A stretch of 64,000 bases of DNA from an uncultured Tateyamaria sp. (GTDB lineage Bacteria > Pseudomonadota > Alphaproteobacteria > Rhodobacterales > Rhodobacteraceae), in NCBI RefSeq assembly GCF_947494755.1, contig NZ_CANLVZ010000017.1, positions 22,672-86,671 on the forward strand. The letters run 5' to 3'. The notes under the pieces are model-generated. The model ran no database searches. It saw only the letters and a list, made by a program, of their open reading frames with translations, and had not been told where the DNA came from. Below are positions 1-7,582 of this stretch, piece by piece. The position numbers were made by a program, and so were the translations under genes. How positions within the stretch are numbered: the first letter of the stretch is position 1; every line of letters begins with the position of its first letter.

Positions 1-609
1 GCCGAACCACCCCAAACCGCCGAGCGTCGTTTGGTCTACCGCGATGCGCGCGTGGCCCAATCCTATGTCAGCCGGTCCTACCTTGCCCCTGAACGGGATC
101 CTGGTGATCAGACGGCGGCTGCGGCGCTGACCTTGCTGGCCGAGGTTCTGGGCGGTGGGCAGACCAGCTACCTGACCGAAAAGTTGCAGTTCGAAGAGCA
201 AAAGGCCGTGTTCTCCGGCGCGTTCTATCGGGGCACGACGCTGGATGACACAACCTTTGATGTGGTGATCGTGCCGGTGCCGGGCCTGTCACTGGAAGAC
301 GCGGAGGCGGCGATGGACGCCACGCTGGCGAGCTTTCTTGAGGACGGGGTGGATAAAGAAGCGCTTGAGCGGATCAAGTATCAGCTGCGCGCGAGCGAAA
401 TCTACGCCCGTGACAATGTCGACAGTACGGCGCGCCGTTATGGGGCGGCGATGTCCGTTGGTCTGACGGTCGAGGATATTCAGGCTTGGCCCGATGTGTT
501 GCAGGCGGTCACCGCTGACGACATCATGGATGCCGCCCGCATGGTATTGAACCGGGACGCGTCGGTGACGGGCTGGCTGACACGCCCCGAAGGTGAGGTG
601 ACCCAATGA
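1..609 (+). CDS. M16 family zinc peptidase, C-terminal part (5' end outside window)
   Basis: The frame is open from base 1, so this is the last 202 residues of a longer protein. The part seen is the C-terminal M16 (insulinase/processing-peptidase-like) domain, with the hydrophobic block AALTLLAEVLGGGQTSYL and a helical tail. The HxxEH zinc motif would lie upstream, outside the window. The stop overlaps the start of the next M16 gene by 4 bp (ATGA), so the two are probably translated together. Roseobacters commonly carry such pairs: a catalytic HxxEH subunit followed by a partner lacking the motif. By position this should be the catalytic one, but that cannot be checked here. Confidence 0.85.
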   Translation, partial: AEPPQTAERRLVYRDARVAQSYVSRSYLAPERDPGDQTAAAALTLLAEVLGGGQTSYLTEKLQFEEQKAVFSGAFYRGTTLDDTTFDVVIVPVPGLSLEDAEAAMDATLASFLEDGVDKEALERIKYQLRASEIYARDNVDSTARRYGAAMSVGLTVEDIQAWPDVLQAVTADDIMDAARMVLNRDASVTGWLTRPEGEVTQ

Positions 610-1940
610 TCCGTTTTGCAGTGGCCCGTCTGATGGGCGGCTTGTTCATTGCGCTGGTGGCGACACTGCCTGCCCGGGCCGCAGTGCAGATCGAGGAAGT
701 CCTTAGCCCCGGTGGCATCACCGCGTGGCTGGTTCAGGAACCCTCGATCCCGTTCATGGCGCTTGAGTTGCGGTTTCGCGGCGGGGCTTCGCTGGATGCG
801 CCGGGCAAGCGTGGGGCGATCAACCTCATGACCGGCCTGCTCGAAGAGGGGGCTGGTGACCTAGATGCGCGCGCCTTTGCACGTGAATTGGAAAGCCTTG
901 CGGCCTCTTTCGGCTATGACATTGGCAATGATGCCTTGTCCGTGTCGGCCAGTTTCCTGACGGAGAACCGGGCCGAGGCGGTTGAGTTGCTGCGCAAGTC
1001 GATCAGCGAGCCGCGCTTTGATGAGGTTGCATTGGAGCGGGTGCGTGAGCAGGTTCTGACCGGGCTGCGCTCGGACGCAAAGGACCCCGCCAAGATCGCG
1101 CGCACCACTTTTGATGCGATGGCCTATGGCGACCATCCTTACGGATCGCCCTATCGCGGCACGATCGAGAGTGTGACCGCGTTGACCCGCGCCGACATGC
1201 TGGACGCGCACGCGGCTGTTTTCGCCAAGGACCGCCTTTATGTTGGCGTTGTGGGGGACATTACCCCTGCGGAACTCGGTCCTTTGCTGGACACCCTTTT
1301 GGGGGCATTGCCTGACACGGGCGCACCCCAGCCCGGCCCGGCGAACATCCAGATCAAAGGCGGTACAACCGTGGTGCCCTTTGACACGCCGCAGTCCGTT
1401 GCTATTTTTGGCCAGCGTGGGATCGAACAGGACGATCCGGATTTCTTTGCGGCACGTGTGTTGAACCAGGTTCTGGGTGCGGGCGGGTTTGAAAGCCGCC
1501 TGATGACTGAGGTGCGCGAAAAGCGTGGCCTGACCTATGGCGTGTCGTCCTTTCTGATACCGCAAGACCACGCCGCGACCTTGCAGGGGCAGGTTGCTTC
1601 GGCCAATGAGCGCGTGGCCGAAGCGGTGTCGGTGATCCGCGATGAGTGGGCGCGGGCGGCAGCAGAGGGCGTGACCCAGGCCGAATTGGATGCGGCCAAG
1701 ACTTTTGTGACGGGTGCCTATCCACTGCGCTTTGACGGCAACGCCCCTATTGCGCGTATCATGGTCGGTATGCAAATGCTGGGCTTGCCCATTGACTACA
1801 TCGCCACCCGCAATGAGAAGGTCGAGGCCGTCACTCTGGACGACGTCAAGCGCATTGCGGCAGAGCTGCTCGACCCTGAAGGGTTGCATTTTGTGGTCGT
1901 TGGTCAGCCTGACGGCCTTGAGAGTTCGGTCGCCAATTAA
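606..1940 (+). CDS. M16 family peptidase-like protein, non-catalytic partner
   Basis: This 444-residue protein starts with a Sec-type signal peptide (about residues 1-25, ending LPARAA), so it acts in the periplasm. It has the usual M16 layout: an N-terminal domain and a C-terminal domain with the REKRGLTYGV segment that carries the conserved Arg/Tyr pair. The place where active M16 enzymes have HxxEH reads INLMTGLLEEG, with no histidines, so zinc catalysis is unlikely. In related two-gene systems such a subunit pairs with the active one encoded just upstream. The ATGA overlap at 606-609 supports co-translation. It is unlikely to be a free-standing protease. Confidence 0.9.
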   Translation: MIRFAVARLMGGLFIALVATLPARAAVQIEEVLSPGGITAWLVQEPSIPFMALELRFRGGASLDAPGKRGAINLMTGLLEEGAGDLDARAFARELESLAASFGYDIGNDALSVSASFLTENRAEAVELLRKSISEPRFDEVALERVREQVLTGLRSDAKDPAKIARTTFDAMAYGDHPYGSPYRGTIESVTALTRADMLDAHAAVFAKDRLYVGVVGDITPAELGPLLDTLLGALPDTGAPQPGPANIQIKGGTTVVPFDTPQSVAIFGQRGIEQDDPDFFAARVLNQVLGAGGFESRLMTEVREKRGLTYGVSSFLIPQDHAATLQGQVASANERVAEAVSVIRDEWARAAAEGVTQAELDAAKTFVTGAYPLRFDGNAPIARIMVGMQMLGLPIDYIATRNEKVEAVTLDDVKRIAAELLDPEGLHFVVVGQPDGLESSVAN

Positions 1941-1964
1941 GTGCTGCGCGCACGCAATGATTTA

Positions 1965-2019
1965 GGGGGCTCTGCCCCCGCCCTGCGGGCTCCCCCGAGG
2001 TATTTTTGGTCAAGAGAAG
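1965..2019. repeat. Palindromic dispersed repeat, copy 1
   Basis: A perfect 6-bp stem (GGGGGC, loop TCT, GCCCCC, 1965-1979) is followed by a GCCC/GGGC stem (1980-1990) and the tail CGAGGTATTTTTGGTCAAGAGAAG. A second copy with the same layout and tail is at 39744-39790. Here it sits between the convergent M16 and aldehyde dehydrogenase genes and may terminate transcription in both directions. Similar elements are common in Rhodobacteraceae genomes (recalled knowledge). Confidence 0.7.
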
Positions 2020-2021
2020 GG

Positions 2022-4364
2022 CTATTCGCCGTAAGGCACCCAGACGGTTTTGATGTCTGTGGCGGCTTGGAGGAACGTTTTGCCTTGGCCTGCATCCCCC
2101 ATCCAGTCGCGAGCATATCCGTTATCGACCCATGTCCGTTTCAGGTTACCTGCTGCGCCGTGTTCAATCACCTTGGACAGGTCGCCGCCGGAAAAACACC
2201 AGACTGCATCGATGTTGAGGTGTTTGGCCATGTGGGATGCGACGTCACTGTGATCGCCGGTCAGGATGTTGACCACACCCGCTGGCACGTCCGAGGTTTC
2301 GAGGACCTGGTAGAAATCAGTGGCGGCCAGCGGGAAGGGTTGAGAGGCGCTGAGGATGCAGCGGTTGCCCATCGCGATGGCAGGGGCCATGCAGGAGATC
2401 AACCCGAGCAGCGGGGCCTCGTCCGGGCAAAGTGCTGCGATGATGCCGGTTGGTTCGTTCATCGCCAAGGCAACGCCGCGCAATGGTACGCCCTTGACCG
2501 CCCCGTCAAATTTGTCGGCCCATGCAGCATACGTGAACAGCCGCTCGATGCTGGTTTGGACCTCTTTGTCCCCTGACCGTCCGCCCGTCAGCGCATTGAT
2601 CCGTGCTGCGAATTCGTCACTGCGCGCGGATAGGTTTTCCGCGATGTAGTAGAGGATTTGTGCGCGCAAGTGCCCTGTGGTTTTGCCCCAACCCTTGGCG
2701 GCTTGCGCGGCTTCGACGGCGTTGCGCAGGTCCTTTCGGTTGGCGAGGCTGCATTGGCCCAGAAGTGCGCCGTTCTTGCCATAGACGTTGCATGAATAGC
2801 CCCCGTCGGGCCGCGCCTGCTTGCCGCCGATATAGAGCTTTGCAGTGCGGTCCAGCGGATCGGTTGGTGTGTCGTCCCCGCTGAAGGCGGCAATGGCCTT
2901 GGCGGGTTTGGGTGTCGCTCTGGGCTTGGTGTAGGCCGTCAGCCCTTCCCATCCGCCTTCGCGCCCAAAGCCGCTTTCGCGCATTCCGCCAAAGCCTGCG
3001 GCGGCGTCCATCAGGTTTGTCGCATTGACCCACACGATCCCCGCGGCGAGTTGCGGCGCGATATCGAGGGCGAGGTTGACGTTCTCGCTCCAGACGGTGG
3101 CGGCCAGTCCGTAGCGGGTGTTATTGGCCAGTTCCACCGCTTCGGCAGGGGTGCGGAATGTGGTGGAGACGAGAACGGGGCCAAATATTTCCTCCTGCAT
3201 CAACGTGTCGGCGCTGTGCAGCCCTGTGATCAGCGTCGGGGGATAAAAGCTGCCTTGCGCGGGCAGGGCCGTCTGGGCTTGATACATGTCGCCCGCGCTG
3301 TTTTCGGTGACCAGTTTGCTGATCGCGTCGAGTTGGACGGGGTCCACAATCGCGCCGATGTCGATACTTTTATCAAGTGGGTCGCCAATGCGTAGTTTGT
3401 CCATGCGGGCACGCAGTTTGGCGTAGAATGCATCGGCCACAGGTTCATGCACCAGCAGGCGCGAACCTGCGCAGCAGACCTGTCCCTGATTGAACCAGAT
3501 CGCGTCCACCAGCCCCTCGACAGCTGAATCCAGATCAGCGTCGTCGAACACGATGTAGGGGGATTTGCCGCCCAGTTCGAGTGTTAGCGCCTTGCCTGTG
3601 CCTGCGGTCGCTTCGCGGATGCGGCGACCCACAGCGGTCGAGCCAGTGAAGGCAATCTTGTCCACGTCCGCGTCCACGATCATCTCGCCCACGGCCCCGT
3701 CGCCGGTGACGATGTTGACGACCCCTTTGGGCACACCTGCCTGGCGGCAGATATCGGCAAAGAGCAGCGCGGTGAGTGAGGTGTATTCGGCGGGTTTCAG
3801 GACGACCGTGTTACCCATGGCGAGCGCAGGCGCGATTTTCCACGCAAGCATCAGCAGCGGGAAGTTCCACGGAATGATCTGCCCGCAAACGCCAAGGGGC
3901 GCGCGATCAGGCAGTTCGGTCTCCATCAGCTGCGCCATGCCCGCGTGATAGTAGAAATGGCGTTGAGCGAGGGGGACGTCGATGTCGCGGCTTTCGCGGA
4001 TCGGCTTACCGTTGTCGAGCGTTTCGAGGACCGCAAAGAGGCGGCTGTGTTTCTGCAGGAGGCGGGCGATGGCATAAAGAACCCGCGCGCGCGCATGGCC
4101 TCCGGATTTGGCCCATTTGGGTTGCGCCGCACGGGCCGCCTTGACGGCAGCGTCCACATCCGACTGCGTGGCCTGACTGAGCGTCGCGAGCACCTCGTCG
4201 GTGGCCGGATTGCGGCTTTCGAAGTCTTTCGTTGGCTTTGTGAAGGCCCCGTTGATGAAGTGCCCAAAGTTTGCGCCCTGATCCACGATCCATGCCAATG
4301 CGTCACCTGCGGCCTCAGGGGCGGGGCCATATTCCATCGTCTCGAAGATGTCTTTGACGGTCAT
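2022..4364 (-). CDS. Aldehyde dehydrogenase with second, degenerate ALDH domain
   Basis: An NAD(P)-dependent aldehyde dehydrogenase of 780 residues, against about 480-500 for a normal ALDH. The first domain (about 20-490) is complete: LELGGKSPYIVFDDADLD carries the general base Glu and FNQGQVCCAGSR the nucleophilic Cys. The second domain (about 510-780) repeats the N-terminal ALDH fold (LYIGGK, MNEPTGIIAALCPDEAPLLGL) but reads WCFSGGD where the Glu/Cys region should follow, and then ends, so it looks non-catalytic. The start at 4364 was chosen for its AGGAGA ribosome site and its 4-bp overlap with the DUF1272 gene; the open frame runs further upstream through that gene. With deoC in the same operon, it probably oxidises acetaldehyde or a related product of deoxyribose-phosphate cleavage. 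Confidence 0.88.
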   Translation of the reverse strand: MTVKDIFETMEYGPAPEAAGDALAWIVDQGANFGHFINGAFTKPTKDFESRNPATDEVLATLSQATQSDVDAAVKAARAAQPKWAKSGGHARARVLYAIARLLQKHSRLFAVLETLDNGKPIRESRDIDVPLAQRHFYYHAGMAQLMETELPDRAPLGVCGQIIPWNFPLLMLAWKIAPALAMGNTVVLKPAEYTSLTALLFADICRQAGVPKGVVNIVTGDGAVGEMIVDADVDKIAFTGSTAVGRRIREATAGTGKALTLELGGKSPYIVFDDADLDSAVEGLVDAIWFNQGQVCCAGSRLLVHEPVADAFYAKLRARMDKLRIGDPLDKSIDIGAIVDPVQLDAISKLVTENSAGDMYQAQTALPAQGSFYPPTLITGLHSADTLMQEEIFGPVLVSTTFRTPAEAVELANNTRYGLAATVWSENVNLALDIAPQLAAGIVWVNATNLMDAAAGFGGMRESGFGREGGWEGLTAYTKPRATPKPAKAIAAFSGDDTPTDPLDRTAKLYIGGKQARPDGGYSCNVYGKNGALLGQCSLANRKDLRNAVEAAQAAKGWGKTTGHLRAQILYYIAENLSARSDEFAARINALTGGRSGDKEVQTSIERLFTYAAWADKFDGAVKGVPLRGVALAMNEPTGIIAALCPDEAPLLGLISCMAPAIAMGNRCILSASQPFPLAATDFYQVLETSDVPAGVVNILTGDHSDVASHMAKHLNIDAVWCFSGGDLSKVIEHGAAGNLKRTWVDNGYARDWMGDAGQGKTFLQAATDIKTVWVPYGE

Positions 4365-4618
4365 GTGGGGTCTCCTGATGGGGCGCAGCCTGCGGGGTTG
4401 AACACCCGCTTGGTCGAGGCCGGGAATTTGGCGAGGGCGTTGGCAGGTCGGATGGGACGGGGCGCAAAACCGCCCCCGCAGTTGGGGCAAGTGCCGTTCA
4501 ACCTGTCCGCGACACAGGGCGCGCAGAAAGTGCATTCAAAGGTGCAGATCATCGCGACCGTGCTGTCGGGTGGCAGGTCGCGGTCACAGCATTCGCAATT
4601 GGGGCGCAAATCCAGCAT
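4361..4618 (-). CDS. DUF1272 zinc-ribbon protein
   Basis: A small protein of 85 residues beginning MLDLRPNCECCDRDLPPDS. Cys pairs (CECC, CTFC, CAPC, CPNC) would form zinc-binding knuckles, a layout typical of the DUF1272 family. Its function is unknown. It lies between deoC (about 4 bp upstream) and the ALDH gene (ATGA overlap at 4361-4364), so it belongs to the same transcript. The start at 4618 was preferred over the ATG at 4660 because the latter overlaps deoC and adds residues not expected for the family. Confidence 0.8.
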   Translation of the reverse strand: MLDLRPNCECCDRDLPPDSTVAMICTFECTFCAPCVADRLNGTCPNCGGGFAPRPIRPANALAKFPASTKRVFNPAGCAPSGDPT

Positions 4619-4622
4619 CGCC

Positions 4623-5624
4623 CTATCCGATCGGATGCCGATACCCGGCGGAATAGGCACCGGTCAGGTGGTGTTCAAGCTGGCGTTCGATATCGCCAAG
4701 CAGGGATGAGGCCCCGAACCGGAACAGATCGGGCATCAGCCAGCGATCCCCCAACTCTTCCTTGATGAGCGACAGGTACACCAGCGCGTCCTTGGCCTTG
4801 GAAATCCCGCCAGCGGGTTTGTAGCCCACCCGATATCCCGTCGCCTCGAAATAGTCGCGGATCGCGCGGATCATCACCAGGCTGACGGGCAGGGTCGCGT
4901 TCACGCTTTCCTTGCCGGTCGAGGTCTTGATGAAATCCGCGCCCGCCATCATGCACACAAGCGAGGCGCGCGCGACATTGCGCAAGCTGCCAAGCTCGCC
5001 CGTGGCCAGGATGGCCTTGACGTGAGCATGCCCGCAAGCTTCGCGCATTTCGGCCATTTCATCAAAAAGCGCCTGCCAGTTCCCTTCGAGAACGTGACGG
5101 CGCGAGATCACGATATCGATTTCTTCCGCCCCTGCGGCCACGCTTTCGCGCACCTCCTGAATGCGAAGGCGGAAGGGTGTCAGTCCGGCAGGAAACCCGG
5201 TGGATACAGCGGCCACAGGAATGCCTGACCCTTTCAGTGCGGTCACGGCGGCGGGGATCATCTCGTGATAAACGCAGACCGCGCCGGTTGTGAGGTCCGG
5301 CATGCCAAGCGCCTCAAGCATCTGCGCGCTTACAGGTTGGCGCGCCTTGGCACAGAGCCGCCCGACGCGGCGCACCGTGTCATCGCCCGATAGGGTTGTG
5401 AGATCAATCAGGCTGACGGCTTTCAGCAACCAAGCGGCCTGATGATCCTTCTTGATCGACCGTCGCCCCGGCAGTGTTGCGCAGCGCCGTTCGATCGCCG
5501 AGGTGTTGGCCTGCACGCGTCGCACCCAGTCCATATCCAGCGCCATGCCGGGATTGCGCGGCTCGGTCACTTGCGGCAATTGGGCGGTGCCCGTCTGCGT
5601 GGTGTTGGTTGGTGTCTTGTGCAT
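4623..5624 (-). CDS. deoC: Deoxyribose-phosphate aldolase
   Basis: DeoC cleaves 2-deoxyribose 5-phosphate to glyceraldehyde 3-phosphate and acetaldehyde in the cytoplasm, the final step of deoxynucleoside breakdown. The 333-residue sequence contains the Schiff-base lysine segment GADFIKTSTGKESVNA and the second active-site lysine in VGYKPAGGISKAKDAL, both diagnostic. The N-terminal extension of about 70 residues is usual for the longer DeoC type. The start at 5624 follows a GAGAGGA ribosome site; an open frame runs further upstream to 5819 but would enter the metal-operator region. It is the first gene of an operon with DUF1272 and aldehyde dehydrogenase genes, the latter suited to removing the acetaldehyde. 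Confidence 0.93.
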   Translation of the reverse strand: MHKTPTNTTQTGTAQLPQVTEPRNPGMALDMDWVRRVQANTSAIERRCATLPGRRSIKKDHQAAWLLKAVSLIDLTTLSGDDTVRRVGRLCAKARQPVSAQMLEALGMPDLTTGAVCVYHEMIPAAVTALKGSGIPVAAVSTGFPAGLTPFRLRIQEVRESVAAGAEEIDIVISRRHVLEGNWQALFDEMAEMREACGHAHVKAILATGELGSLRNVARASLVCMMAGADFIKTSTGKESVNATLPVSLVMIRAIRDYFEATGYRVGYKPAGGISKAKDALVYLSLIKEELGDRWLMPDLFRFGASSLLGDIERQLEHHLTGAYSAGYRHPIG

Positions 5625-5754
5625 GGGAAGGATCCTCTCGGACGATGCAGGTATCCGAAGTGGCATGGCCTGCGTCATTTGGCAAGCGGTGCCGCGGCGG
5701 CGCGGGCTGGCCTGGGCCGACATCTTCCACCAGTAGAGCACACCGTAGTGTGAT

Positions 5755-5799
5755 TGCGAGTCATTCGCATTCTCATTGACTTTCTGCGAATGACTCTCA
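5755..5799 (+). promoter_or_regulatory. Paired Fur/Mur-type operator before the metal transporter
   Basis: Two 15-bp near-palindromes face each other: TGCGAGTCATTCGCA (5755-5769) and TGCGAATGACTCTCA (5785-5799). They share the perfect 12-bp inverted arms GAGTCATTCGCA and TGCGAATGACTC around a 15-bp spacer, and their centres are 30 bp apart, about three helical turns. They end 11 bp before the chosen ATG of the substrate-binding protein gene. The form and position fit a Fur-superfamily site, most likely Mur for manganese, but the metal is inferred. Confidence 0.7.
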
Positions 5800-5810
5800 T
5801 ATTCATTCCC

Positions 5811-6782
5811 ATGACGCACAACTTACCCCTTTACCCGTCTAGGCGCGCCGTCTTGGCCGGGCTATCGGCCTTAGCGGCAACGCCTGCCTTTGCGGCCTCC
5901 AAGCTGAACATCGTCGCCACGACCGGTATGATTGCAGACCTCGTGCGCAGCATTGGCGGCACAGGTGTTGAGGTCGAAGGGCTAATGGGCGCAGGCGTTG
6001 ACCCGCACGCCTATCGTCAGACCCGCAGCGATATTGTGGCCATGACCCGCGCGGATGCGGTCATGTGGCATGGCTTGTATCTCGAGGCACAGATGGAGGC
6101 GTTCTTTGAAGATCTGGGCCGCCAGCGCCCGGTCCGCGCGATTGCCGCGACGGTGGACAAGGATCGCCTGCTTGCTCACGAGGATTATCAGGGGCGCTAT
6201 GACCCGCATATCTGGATGGACCCCGATCTTTGGGTGGAATGTGTCCCTGCGGTCGTGCAGGCGCTGAGTGCTTTGCGCCCGAAGGGCAAGGCGATGTTCG
6301 AGGACAATGCAGCACAGTTTGTGGCCGAGGCGCAGGTGTTGCAGGGATACGCGCGGGACACGCTGGCTGAGGTTCCGGCCGAGCGGCGCGTGCTGCTGAC
6401 TGCCCATGATGCGTTTGGTTATTTCGGGGCGGCCTATGACTTTGAAGTGCTCGGCATTCAGGGCATTTCCACCGAAAGCGAAGCGGGCCTGAACCGCATC
6501 AGCACATTGGTGGACACGCTGGTGGAGCGCCAATTGCCTGCGGTGTTTGTGGAAACCTCGGTTTCTGATCGCAACATTCGCGCCCTTGTCGAAGGGGCTG
6601 CGGCCCGCGGCCACACCGTCGCCATTGGCGGCTCGCTGTTTTCGGACGCGATGGGGCCGGATGGCACCTATGAGGGCACATGGCTGGGCATGATCGACCA
6701 CAACGTCACCACAATCGCCCGCGCGCTGGGCGCTGATGTGCCCGCAACGGGCCGATTGGGCAAACTCAAGGGGGCGGCATGA
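5811..6782 (+). CDS. sitA: Metal (Mn/Fe/Zn) ABC transporter, substrate-binding protein
   Basis: A cluster A-I periplasmic metal-binding protein of 323 residues. A signal peptide with an RRAVLAGLSALAATPAFA core precedes the mature protein. Metal ligands expected in the family are visible: His in GVDPHAYR, His in YDPHIWMDPD, Glu in GISTESEAG and Asp late in GSLFSDAMGPDG. The poly-His loop of zinc-specific ZnuA proteins is absent, which favours manganese or iron. The start at 5811 was chosen because it leaves the operator pair upstream and gives a normal signal peptide; ATGs at 5790 and further upstream are possible. It is followed by an ATPase and two permeases. Equivalent names in other bacteria are TroA, MntA and MtsA. 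Confidence 0.85.
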   Translation: MTHNLPLYPSRRAVLAGLSALAATPAFAASKLNIVATTGMIADLVRSIGGTGVEVEGLMGAGVDPHAYRQTRSDIVAMTRADAVMWHGLYLEAQMEAFFEDLGRQRPVRAIAATVDKDRLLAHEDYQGRYDPHIWMDPDLWVECVPAVVQALSALRPKGKAMFEDNAAQFVAEAQVLQGYARDTLAEVPAERRVLLTAHDAFGYFGAAYDFEVLGIQGISTESEAGLNRISTLVDTLVERQLPAVFVETSVSDRNIRALVEGAAARGHTVAIGGSLFSDAMGPDGTYEGTWLGMIDHNVTTIARALGADVPATGRLGKLKGAA

Positions 6783-7579
6783 GCATTTCGCTGGTAACAG
6801 ATCGGACCGCATCGGACGAAGACGCGCGGATGGCCAGCCCTCTGGCGATCCGTGGCATGACCGTCTCCTACGGGCAAACCCCGGCGGTGTTTTCGGTGGA
6901 TGTGACCGTGCGTGCCGGTTCCATGACTGCGATTGTGGGGCCGAACGGAGCGGGTAAATCAACATTGCTCAAGGCCGCCTTGCAGGTGATCAAACCGCTT
7001 GCGGGTACGGTGAGCGTCTTTGGCAAACCACTGGCCCAGATGCGCGACCGGATCGCCTATGTGCCGCAGCGCGCCAGCGTCGATTGGGATTTCCCGACCC
7101 GTGTGATCGATGTGGTCACGATGGGCATGTACCGCCAGCTGGGTTTGCTGGGTCGGGTGCGGAGCCATCACCGCGCGGCGGCCATGGCAAGTTTGACCCG
7201 CGTGGGCATGGCCGACTTTGCGACCCGTCAGATCGGACAATTGTCAGGGGGGCAGCAACAGCGTGTTTTCCTCGCCCGCGCCTTGGCGCAAGAGGCGGAG
7301 ATCTATGTGCTGGATGAACCCTTTGCCGGGGTCGATGCGGCCACCGAAAAGGCGATCATCGCTGTGCTGAAAGAACTGCGCGATGCGGGCCGCACCGTGC
7401 TGGCTGTGCACCACGATCTTGCCACTGTGCCCGAGTATTTTGACGACGTCGTGTTGCTGAACACCCAAGTGGTTGCGGCAGGGCCTGTTGAAGAGGTGTT
7501 CACGGATGCCAATCTGCACGCGACCTATGGCGGCCGTCTGACTACCGCGCGCATTGATCCCGAAAGCGTGGCAGGCTAG
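6779..7579 (+). CDS. sitB: Metal ABC transporter, ATP-binding protein
   Basis: The cytoplasmic ATPase subunit (266 residues) powers metal import. Walker A GPNGAGKST, Q-loop YVPQR, signature LSGGQQQR, Walker B IYVLDEPF and the switch His in VHHDLA are all present and in order. Its start overlaps the stop of the substrate-binding protein gene (ATGA, 6779-6782) and the first permease gene begins 3 bp after its stop, so the four genes form one translationally coupled operon. Confidence 0.93.
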   Translation: MSISLVTDRTASDEDARMASPLAIRGMTVSYGQTPAVFSVDVTVRAGSMTAIVGPNGAGKSTLLKAALQVIKPLAGTVSVFGKPLAQMRDRIAYVPQRASVDWDFPTRVIDVVTMGMYRQLGLLGRVRSHHRAAAMASLTRVGMADFATRQIGQLSGGQQQRVFLARALAQEAEIYVLDEPFAGVDAATEKAIIAVLKELRDAGRTVLAVHHDLATVPEYFDDVVLLNTQVVAAGPVEEVFTDANLHATYGGRLTTARIDPESVAG

Positions 7580-7582
7580 CCC

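Noticed and set aside
861..1889. 342-codon minus-strand frame opposite the second M16 gene
   Set aside because: No ribosome site or family features. The plus strand encodes a recognisable M16 protein with signal peptide.
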